From a virus: 64,000 nucleotides of DNA. Positions within the stretch are counted from its first letter, which is position 1, and every line of letters starts with the position of its first letter. A model generated the notes under the pieces. It searched no databases. It saw only the letters and a program-made list of their open reading frames with translations, and was not told the DNA's origin. Shown one piece after another: positions 33,192-40,665 of this stretch. Location of the stretch: IMG/VR virus record IMGVR_UViG_3300034105_004543, positions 1-64,000 of that record. One strand, given 5' to 3'. The translations under genes and the position numbers were made by a program.

Positions 33192-34007
33192 GTGGATAGA
33201 GTATTAAATTTTAATTTATTTATAGAAAATGATAATAGCAGAATCTTCGAAAAGGAGGTAAGTGCATTTTATCATGATGAACTAAATCCTATTTTCTGGA
33301 AAAAGAAAAAGGATAAGAATGGAAATGTCGAATGGGTATTCGATCAGCGTGTTAGAAGAAAGCTTTTAAGAATCGCTAATGATTTCTATGAAAAATTCCC
33401 AGAACTTCTAAAGGGAAGGGTAATAAAGGATATCCAATTGACTGGATCGCTTTCAAATTACAACTACACAAATTTCTCGGATCTCGACGTGCATGTTCTA
33501 GTAAATCTGGATGGCATAGATGACGATAATCCAAATATTCTTAAAGCTGCTATAGACGGTATAAGATTCATATGGAATCTTAGACATGATATCTCAATCC
33601 GTGGATATGATACTGAATTATATTTACAAAGGGAGGACGAACCCCATGATTCAACCGGATTATTTTCGTTGCTTGATAATGAATGGGTAAAAAAACCTGT
33701 TTATAATCCTCCATTGATAGACGAGATGGACGTTTCTAAAAAATATGATTCAATTTCATCGGATATAGATAAATTAAGTGTCAAATTAAACAATCTTTCC
33801 GATCTACCAAGTAATGCCAAAGCTTTATACAAAAGGTGTCTTAAACTTAAAGATAAGATACAAAAAATGAGAAAAGAGGGTCTCTCCAGTGAGGGAGAGA
33901 TGTCAATCGGTAATCTTGTATTTAAAAAGCTAAGAAATGATGGATATATAGAAAAATTAATAGATACCATATCTAAATCATACGATAAAATTTACACAGA
34001 AAAATAA
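33192..34007 (+). CDS. Nucleotidyltransferase-fold protein, possible head-packaged effector
   Basis: 271 residues from a GTG start; no ATG is available upstream because of the terminator. Residues 85-100 (GSLSNYNYTNFSDLDVHV) give the GS...DxD signature of the polymerase-beta nucleotidyltransferase fold (G85-S86, D97, D99). IRGYDTELYLQ further on could supply the third acidic residue. The family includes aminoglycoside and protein nucleotidyltransferases and tRNA enzymes; the target here is unknown. The N-terminus DRVLNFNLFIEND resembles a capsid-targeting peptide, hinting that it may travel in the head as T4 Alt does. The C-terminal ~90 residues are coiled coil. Confidence 0.7.
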   Translation: MDRVLNFNLFIENDNSRIFEKEVSAFYHDELNPIFWKKKKDKNGNVEWVFDQRVRRKLLRIANDFYEKFPELLKGRVIKDIQLTGSLSNYNYTNFSDLDVHVLVNLDGIDDDNPNILKAAIDGIRFIWNLRHDISIRGYDTELYLQREDEPHDSTGLFSLLDNEWVKKPVYNPPLIDEMDVSKKYDSISSDIDKLSVKLNNLSDLPSNAKALYKRCLKLKDKIQKMRKEGLSSEGEMSIGNLVFKKLRNDGYIEKLIDTISKSYDKIYTEK

Positions 34008-34015
34008 ATTAAATT

Positions 34016-36790
34016 ATGAACATACTCTTACCTAAAACGGGGAAATATAATATCGGTGATGACTTTCCGCTGATAAGCATACCCACTGATATATCCGAAA
34101 TGAATCCAGTGGAAAAAACATTTGATGATTTTCAGTGGTGGGCGGAGTCCAGCGAGTTTAAAAAATGGATGGATAAGAATAAAAGACAATGGGTAGCTGA
34201 TTCTGAGGACATGACGAAATATGCTGATAGCCTAAGTGATCTTATAAGAGAACACATTGGATCATATGCTTTCGATAATGAAATAAACGAATCTGATGTT
34301 TTATCTTTCGATGAATATGATACAATTAATGAGGCGGGGGAACCTTTATCGGATGAAGCTAAAGTCGGTATAAAATTTCATTATGCTTATAATAAACTTA
34401 AAGCCGATGGTAAATTAAAATCCATTTCGTCTGTTGAAGCTGATTTACCTGCCGGAGCGGAAAAAGCTGTTTTTCTTGTTATGGAAGATCCTGATACAAA
34501 AAAGAGCATCGACGAGACACTAAAAGCTTATAAGATGATTGGTCTACCTGGAGCTTCGGAATCTAAGATAAAAATAGTATCAGTAAAGGAAACATTACCA
34601 GGTGGACCATTGGATCCAGATACGACAACGTCCACCTTAATTCAGGGTGTATTAAAAAGTGCTGGTGAGTATGCAGCTATCGGAGTTGGCGTAGGTGTAA
34701 CCTGGGCAATATTGAGAAAGGTTGGTTATACCGTTGCTGGTGTTTCTGCATTAAAGGCATTAAGGGGTCTTGCTCCTGTTGCTAAGGCTGGAACGGAAGT
34801 TGCGAAAACAAGTGGGACATTAGCAAAAAGCGCAGCATTTCTTAAGAAAATATCTTCTGGTGGAATAAACAAAGTTAAAGTTCTAGGAAACGGATTATTT
34901 AACCTTGTTAAATTTAAAAATAGTGCAGTTGTTGGTAAATCCATAGTAAGAGGGATAAGGGGAGCAAGTAAAGCTGCTGTATTAGGTAAATCCTCAATAC
35001 CTGGAATAATGACAGCATTCAAAACTGGATTAAAGAGAGGCGTTACAAAAGGTGGTGCTAGGTTAATTCCTTTTGTTGGTGAGGTTCTTTTAGCTGTTGA
35101 TGCAATTGGATCAACCTGGAATTGGTTCAGTGATAATCAAGCTCCTAAATGGACTGAAATAGAGGATACGATAGCTCCTGGTAAAGGGGGTAGGGAATTC
35201 AATCCTGGAAAAATAAAAGATGGTACTGCAATAACAATATGTTGGAAACAACCAGCTGGTACTGGGCTTGGTATAGCTACAAGTTTTCTTTATAGTAATG
35301 ACACAAGAACAACCGCTGAATTATTTAAAATAGGCAAATCTAAGGATGGCGGTTCATCGATATTTATTTTAACATCGGTAAATTCTAAAGAATACCAACA
35401 AGCACTTTTAAACTATGCTGCAGTTATAGTTGAAATAAAGGATAAAGATATAAATGCTCAAGGTGGTCTTAATCAGCTGGTAAGATTGGTTGATAATGAA
35501 GATATGGATGTTAAGGTAGCTTATCTGGATAAGCCAGAGGATATGGCTTCCAATTTTAATTTTAAAGGTATATGTGATTGGTCAACTGCCCAAGAATATT
35601 ATGATGCTGCATCGGATCAATATTTAATATCAGATAATGATGCACCAGAGTCCTATGAATATTATTATAAGACAAGTAAGAATGACTATGTGAATGTTTC
35701 TGGTAATCTACTTACCAACGAGGAAATAGGTTCTAAAAGCGATTCTGATATCCAGGATATGTTTGCAAATGCTGATACTAAAATAAACAATACAAAACCC
35801 GAACCGAAGGAAGAAAAACGTAAACCCTTGCCTGGCGACGGAGGTCCTGCTAAGAAAGAGGATGCTAAATTCAAGGAGAAAGAACAAGAAGGTGGTACGA
35901 GTGATACACAGATAGCAGATTCCGAAAACAATAGAGAACTTTGGTTAACACCAATGGTCAACGAATCTGCAAAAACTGGTATGGTTATAAGAAAATTTGC
36001 TGAATTTGAGGATGTGCTGGAGTATGTTGTCACTTCAGGAAAATATCCTGAATATTCAAGTTTGAATGAGAAAACATCCAATGATGATAATCTAGTGCTA
36101 GATGCAGAACAGGCATCAGAGCCAGCTAAGATTGCTGTTTATGCGGTGAGTGATATTGTATATGCAGATCCTGCCGATAGACAATATACTGTGGCAGCAT
36201 TCAAATATTTTATGATAGATCCTGTTGACTTTGACGCACCTGTAGATTCACTAATTGGTGTCGGTATAAATACCAACGAAACAATGGTTGACCCAAGGAG
36301 AGGTGTCTATGAATTTAAGGAGAAAAAGGAAAGGGAGGAGAAGGAGGAAAGAAAACCATCACCGGAAGAAAATCCAGAGCAAGATGATAGCGGATCTAGT
36401 AATACACCAGATTCGAATGATGATAATGACGATGAAAATGAACCAAACAAAGACGATTACTTCATCACTGCAGATCCCGATGATATTAGCATCAAGAACA
36501 GAAAGAATGCAACGGTGATAAGAGATAAAAACTTTAAAGGCGGAATAAACATCGTGGATGAATTCCTTACTGATAAGGAAAAAGAAATTCTAGGTATACC
36601 AACATGGAAAGCAGTAACGTTAGCTAAATCTTTCTTGAATGGACAAGGTGAAGTTATAAAGGTTAAGCTTAAAAATAGATATGCACCAATGTTTAATAAA
36701 GCTAAAACCTATGAAGTTCAGGACGGTGAGGCATTCCAAATTGCTAAAAAATTCGCTGCAGAAGTGGAAGATAGAATAAAATTTCAATAA
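34016..36790 (+). CDS. Large E/K-rich protein with hydrophobic Gly/Ala core
   Basis: 924 residues. Residues 1-120 are acidic and end with SFDEYDTINEAGEPL, a possible prohead-protease site (INE/A). Residues ~205-370 are Gly/Ala/Lys-rich and amphipathic or hydrophobic (AAIGVGVGVTWAILRK, LIPFVGEVLLAVDAIGSTW), as in membrane-active proteins. After a folded middle (~380-580) come E/K/P/D-rich low-complexity linkers (EEKRKPLPGDGG, ENPEQDDSG) and a folded end. It lies 8 bases after the nucleotidyltransferase and immediately before protease and capsid genes. A packaged, ejected membrane-penetrating protein is a reasonable guess. No family is recognised. Confidence 0.55.
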   Translation: MNILLPKTGKYNIGDDFPLISIPTDISEMNPVEKTFDDFQWWAESSEFKKWMDKNKRQWVADSEDMTKYADSLSDLIREHIGSYAFDNEINESDVLSFDEYDTINEAGEPLSDEAKVGIKFHYAYNKLKADGKLKSISSVEADLPAGAEKAVFLVMEDPDTKKSIDETLKAYKMIGLPGASESKIKIVSVKETLPGGPLDPDTTTSTLIQGVLKSAGEYAAIGVGVGVTWAILRKVGYTVAGVSALKALRGLAPVAKAGTEVAKTSGTLAKSAAFLKKISSGGINKVKVLGNGLFNLVKFKNSAVVGKSIVRGIRGASKAAVLGKSSIPGIMTAFKTGLKRGVTKGGARLIPFVGEVLLAVDAIGSTWNWFSDNQAPKWTEIEDTIAPGKGGREFNPGKIKDGTAITICWKQPAGTGLGIATSFLYSNDTRTTAELFKIGKSKDGGSSIFILTSVNSKEYQQALLNYAAVIVEIKDKDINAQGGLNQLVRLVDNEDMDVKVAYLDKPEDMASNFNFKGICDWSTAQEYYDAASDQYLISDNDAPESYEYYYKTSKNDYVNVSGNLLTNEEIGSKSDSDIQDMFANADTKINNTKPEPKEEKRKPLPGDGGPAKKEDAKFKEKEQEGGTSDTQIADSENNRELWLTPMVNESAKTGMVIRKFAEFEDVLEYVVTSGKYPEYSSLNEKTSNDDNLVLDAEQASEPAKIAVYAVSDIVYADPADRQYTVAAFKYFMIDPVDFDAPVDSLIGVGINTNETMVDPRRGVYEFKEKKEREEKEERKPSPEENPEQDDSGSSNTPDSNDDNDDENEPNKDDYFITADPDDISIKNRKNATVIRDKNFKGGINIVDEFLTDKEKEILGIPTWKAVTLAKSFLNGQGEVIKVKLKNRYAPMFNKAKTYEVQDGEAFQIAKKFAAEVEDRIKFQ

Positions 36791-36827
36791 TTCACTAGAA
36801 AGTCGAAAAAATATGGATATATCCGTT

Positions 36828-36836
36828 GATATATAA
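36828..36836 (+). promoter_or_regulatory. Putative late promoter box, GATATATAA
   Basis: Ends 14 bases before ATG 36850 (23 before ATG 36859). A second near-copy, GATATATC, starts at 36816. Confidence 0.5.
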
Positions 36837-36849
36837 GTAACATAAAAAT

Positions 36850-38814
36850 ATGTATAAAATGCCAACAACTAAAAATTTAAACGAAGAATTGGTTTTCATC
36901 CTTGAGAGACAATCATCAGTACTTGAATCTTCAAAGACTGATAATGATGATTATGTACTAGAAGGTACTGCTGCTGTTTTCGGTAAAGAGAATAACAACA
37001 ATAGAATCTACGAAGAAGCTGAATATCTTCCGCACCTAAACTATCTTAATGAGAAAATAGCTCAAAGAAGACTAGTTGGTGAATTAGATCATCCTGAAAA
37101 GTTTGATGTTTCTCTTAAGAACATTTCTCATATAATTGAAAAACTTGATCACGACAAGACTGGAAGGGAAATTAAGATCAAAGTTAGACTTTTAGATACC
37201 CCTATGGGACAGATAGCTAAAAATCTTGTTGATGCTGGTGTTCCTTTGTCAATCTCTTCTAGAGCAGCTGGTTCCGTTGGTAACGATAAAAAAGTACAGA
37301 TTAAAAAAATATTCACATACGATCTAGTTGCTGATCCTGGATTTCAGGACGCACAGCTAGAAAGAGTATACGAAAGCGCTGGATATCACCTTAATGATTT
37401 CTTCGAAATGAGAAATAAAAGTGTTACTAACGATCTTCTTTGTGTAAATGAATCATTAGGTCTAAAAAATGATTCTGACACTAAGATATATAAAGTTGAA
37501 AATAACGAAGAATTTAATAATCTCGTATCAAAATCAGATAAAAATAAGACGATCCTCATGGAGAATAATGAATTTGTGACTGCAGAAGAATTAAACCAAT
37601 ATTCTGTTTTCTTAAAAAAGGAAATGGAATCAATGAATTCTAAAATTGCAGAAATTAAAGAGCAAAAGCAAGTATTAGTTGAATCTAGTGTTGAAGATAA
37701 AAATTCAAACCTTGAAGAAAGAGTTGCTAAATTAGAAAAATATTCTGAGTATTTAGCTGAGAATTTAGATAATGCTATTAAGTATGGTGAATACCTTGCT
37801 GAAAACTTAGACGAAAGTATAAGCTATAGTAAATATCTTGCTGAAAACTTAGATAAGAATATTTCTTACTCTAAATATCTAGCTGAAAATGTTGACAAAT
37901 CAATTTCTTACACTGAGTATGTTGCAGAGTCAACAGATAAAGGAATAGAATATACAAAATACCTTGCTGAGAAATTAGATCAGAATATTCAATATTCTGA
38001 ATATATAGCGGAAAACCTTGATAAAGGTATTTCTTACTCTGAGTATCTTGGTGAAAACTTAGATAAAGGTATAGCCTACTCTGAGTACTTAGCAGAAAAA
38101 TTAAATGATGGTATTGAGTATACTGAATACCTTGCAGAAAATCTTAACAAGAATATTCAGTATTCTGATTACTTAGCAGAAAATGTTAATAAAGGTTTAG
38201 ATTATTCTGATTACCTAGGAGAAAAATTAAAAAAATCAATTTCTTATACTGAATACATAGCTGAAACTGTTAATACAACTAGATACAAAGCTAATGACAC
38301 ATTAAGGGAAAGCGTAGATCTTTCTGCTTCCGCAGGATTAAACGAATCCGGATTTGCTGGAGACTATACAGATCTTACAACAAGAATAGATAGTTTGATA
38401 GAATCAGTTAAAACACAAAAAACTGAATCAAATATAAACGAAGCTTCTAAGTCAATGAAGCAAACAGCCAACACACAAAAGGCAGACGAAGTTCTTAACG
38501 AAAATGAGAACAAAAACAAAACAGGTCTTAATTTTATTGACACAATGCCTGAAGAATACACACAAGTTTGGGAATCACTTACTGAAGGACACAAGCAATC
38601 AATTATTGCTCAAAGTAACTTCTATAGATTAGATACACCTTACCAAGTGAAAAACTTCTGGTCAACACGTCAATTAGGAGCTGCTACTGTTGGAGTTCAA
38701 AAATTAGATGAGAGCGAGAATATTGCAATGCCTAATACACAAGCAAATGGTTATTCTAACGAATATATGAATGCTATTGCTTCTGCATTAGAGAAAAAAT
38801 TTCAAACAAGATAA
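36850..38814 (+). CDS. 21: Prohead protease fused to repeat scaffold (gp21 plus core)
   Basis: 654 residues (645 if ATG 36859 is used). Residues ~25-185 are the gp21-type serine protease: NNNRIYEEAEYLPHLNYLNE, LVGELDHPEKFDV (catalytic His; T4 ALGELNHPP), AGVPLSISSRAAGSVG (catalytic Ser; T4 WIPGVSSRGLGS), FTYDLVADPGF. Residues ~230-295 are helical. Residues 298-478 are twelve exact-length 14-residue units of the type YSEYLAENLDKGIS, two heptads each, strongly predicted as coiled coil. The end has cleavage-like sites (GLNESG, NINEAS, VLNENE). T4 encodes protease (21) and scaffold (22) separately; here they are one chain just before the capsid gene. Confidence 0.88.
   Translation: MYKMPTTKNLNEELVFILERQSSVLESSKTDNDDYVLEGTAAVFGKENNNNRIYEEAEYLPHLNYLNEKIAQRRLVGELDHPEKFDVSLKNISHIIEKLDHDKTGREIKIKVRLLDTPMGQIAKNLVDAGVPLSISSRAAGSVGNDKKVQIKKIFTYDLVADPGFQDAQLERVYESAGYHLNDFFEMRNKSVTNDLLCVNESLGLKNDSDTKIYKVENNEEFNNLVSKSDKNKTILMENNEFVTAEELNQYSVFLKKEMESMNSKIAEIKEQKQVLVESSVEDKNSNLEERVAKLEKYSEYLAENLDNAIKYGEYLAENLDESISYSKYLAENLDKNISYSKYLAENVDKSISYTEYVAESTDKGIEYTKYLAEKLDQNIQYSEYIAENLDKGISYSEYLGENLDKGIAYSEYLAEKLNDGIEYTEYLAENLNKNIQYSDYLAENVNKGLDYSDYLGEKLKKSISYTEYIAETVNTTRYKANDTLRESVDLSASAGLNESGFAGDYTDLTTRIDSLIESVKTQKTESNINEASKSMKQTANTQKADEVLNENENKNKTGLNFIDTMPEEYTQVWESLTEGHKQSIIAQSNFYRLDTPYQVKNFWSTRQLGAATVGVQKLDESENIAMPNTQANGYSNEYMNAIASALEKKFQTR
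37741..38286 (+). repeat. Thirteen 42-bp coding repeats (14-residue units)
   Basis: Twelve complete units of exactly 42 bp run 37741-38244 without indels, plus a diverged thirteenth. Consensus protein unit YSEYLAENLDKGIS. DNA has diverged more than protein, with synonymous changes, pointing to selection on the protein. Confidence 0.93.
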
Positions 38815-38831
38815 AAAAAAGTAAATAAATC

Positions 38832-40553
38832 ATGAAATTGATTAACGAACAAGAAATCTACGATACCTGGTCACCGCTTATTGAAAGCAAAGCTGGTATT
38901 ACAGATGAAGGAAAAAAAGGATGGTTGACTAAATATTGTCACTATCACTCATTAAACGAATCTGCTGGAGCTTATAACTCTTTAGGTGTTGTTAATGGTA
39001 TGGGTAGCGTTGCTCCCCCTGCATTCCCAGGAATGGGTTCATTCCAAGGTGGTAATGCTAATGGTGGTTTCTATAACACAGGTAACCAAGGATCTGGAGA
39101 TAAATTCCCATCTTTATTGCCTTTAGCAATTCAAGTTGCTGCAAAAACTATCGGTTTTGATATCGTTCCAGTTATCCCTATGTCGGGTCCAACAGGTATC
39201 TTATCTTACTTAGATTATGTTTATGCTGGTGGTAAAATTGGTGCTTCTGCTGCTTCTACAGCTGCTGATCAATTAGCTTCTGCTCCAACATTAATTAAAT
39301 TCCCAGTTTATACTGGATCTGGTGCTACTGGTGCTACTGGTGCTACTGCAGCTTCATTCCCAACAGTTGGTGCTACAGGTAACATCTCAACATTACAATT
39401 AACATTTGTGGGTCTTTCTAGAATTGACGGTTTCCCAATATTTGAAGTAATGGGTCTGGCTGCTGGACAAAACATCTCTAACTATATTAATGGTACACCA
39501 ACAGCTCTTACTAACTTTGGTATTGCTGGTCCTGCTTTATCAACAGGAGCTACTTATTCTCCAAATGGTTATGCACCACAATTAGTTAAAGCTTTAGAAG
39601 ATCATATCCAAGGTTTCTCTGGTGCTGGTTTCAACAACACTACTGACTGGCAAGGTCCTTATGTAGATGGTACTAAAACTTACAATCCAATGTTAAGAGG
39701 TGTAGGTGAGTCTACTTACTTCAACTCTATGGGTCTTTCGACTTTCACTAAATTCGTTGAAGCTGAAACTTTCCAAGTTGCTGCTGCAGTTACAACTGAG
39801 CAAATTCAGGATCTTAACAAACAATTCGGTATCGACGTTATCTCAATGATCGAGAACGCATTGGTTAATGAGGTATCTCAAGCTATCAACAAACACATCT
39901 TAGCAAGAGCATTCGCTTTAGGTTGGTCTAACCACGTACAGTTCAACAACGTTGAGCAACAAAACTTAAACTTGAATCTAGTGATTGCTGGTTCTGCTGG
40001 TACAACTGCTTCTTATATAAATAAATCTGACTCTAACGTTAGTATGGCAATTCCTGCTGGTCCTGCTTCAGGTGGTTACGAGAACTTATCAACTCTTCAA
40101 AGAAGATTATTCTCTAGAATCCTTGCAGCTGCAAACGTAGTAGCTAACAGAGGTAGAAGAGGTCCTGCTAACTTCATCGTTACTAACGCTGCTGTAGCAA
40201 GTGCACTTCAAGATATTTCTCAGTTCACTTTCGCACCATTCTCTAACACATTAACACAAAACAACGGTACTTTATACCCTGTAGGTTCTCTTGCTGGTAT
40301 GACAGTATATGTAGATCAGAACATGAACTACAATGATACGAGAGTGTTAATCGGAAGAAAAGGTGGTGATGACGAACCAGGATTAAAATTCATGCCTTAC
40401 ATGATGGCGGAGTCTATCCAGACTATCTCAGAGGGTACGATGAGTCCAAAAATCGCAGTTAAATCTAGATACGCTTTAGTTGAAGCTGGTTTCTTACCTG
40501 AAACTATGTACTTAACATTCTATGTTAACGTACCTGCTGGTGGTTTAGCATAA
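38832..40553 (+). CDS. 23: Major capsid protein precursor (gp23-like)
   Basis: 573 residues. It matches gp23 of T4 (521 aa): MKLINEQEIYDTWSPLIESK start (T4 LLNKWKPLLEG), a propeptide ending at SLNE (L41-N42-E43) before SAGAYNSLG as in T4 FLTE/AEIGG, LLPLAIQVAAKTIGFDIVPV, MSGPTGILSYLDYVYAG, and the C-terminal KFMPYMMAESIQTISEGTMS plus PKIAVKSRYALVEAGF. It forms the hexamers of the icosahedral shell after protease trimming. A Gly-Ala-Thr repeat (GATGATGATAAS) sits in a surface loop. Codon use differs from neighbours (more ATC, AAC, GGT, fewer ATA), as expected for the most abundant product. Confidence 0.96.
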   Translation: MKLINEQEIYDTWSPLIESKAGITDEGKKGWLTKYCHYHSLNESAGAYNSLGVVNGMGSVAPPAFPGMGSFQGGNANGGFYNTGNQGSGDKFPSLLPLAIQVAAKTIGFDIVPVIPMSGPTGILSYLDYVYAGGKIGASAASTAADQLASAPTLIKFPVYTGSGATGATGATAASFPTVGATGNISTLQLTFVGLSRIDGFPIFEVMGLAAGQNISNYINGTPTALTNFGIAGPALSTGATYSPNGYAPQLVKALEDHIQGFSGAGFNNTTDWQGPYVDGTKTYNPMLRGVGESTYFNSMGLSTFTKFVEAETFQVAAAVTTEQIQDLNKQFGIDVISMIENALVNEVSQAINKHILARAFALGWSNHVQFNNVEQQNLNLNLVIAGSAGTTASYINKSDSNVSMAIPAGPASGGYENLSTLQRRLFSRILAAANVVANRGRRGPANFIVTNAAVASALQDISQFTFAPFSNTLTQNNGTLYPVGSLAGMTVYVDQNMNYNDTRVLIGRKGGDDEPGLKFMPYMMAESIQTISEGTMSPKIAVKSRYALVEAGFLPETMYLTFYVNVPAGGLA

Positions 40554-40565
40554 TTTTGACAATCT

Positions 40566-40587
40566 ACCGAATTTTAATTAATTCGGT
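40566..40587 (+). terminator. First hairpin after capsid gene
   Basis: ACCGAATT (40566-40573) pairs with AATTCGGT (40580-40587), loop TTAATT, without a proper T-run. It may stabilise the capsid mRNA 3' end. Confidence 0.45.
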
Positions 40588-40595
40588 TTAAATTT

Positions 40596-40626
40596 AAAGC
40601 TCCGGTGAAACCCGGAGCTTTTTTTA
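40596..40626 (+). terminator. Strong terminator after capsid gene
   Basis: AAAGCTCCGG (40596-40605), loop TGAAAC, CCGGAGCTTT (40612-40621), followed by T residues. The most GC-rich terminator stem in the window. Confidence 0.9.
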
Positions 40627-40665
40627 TTATATAAGATATGTACAATAATAGATATATTTGGACTC

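Noticed and set aside
37484-37492. Exact GATATATAA inside the protease gene (others at 33943 and 53256)
   Set aside because: These lie in coding DNA with no gene start at the right distance. They serve as a reminder that the box alone is not specific.
40653-40660. TATATTTG before the homing endonuclease gene
   Set aside because: It matches TAnnTTTG but ends only 6 bases from the ATG, so initiation would fall on or after the start codon.
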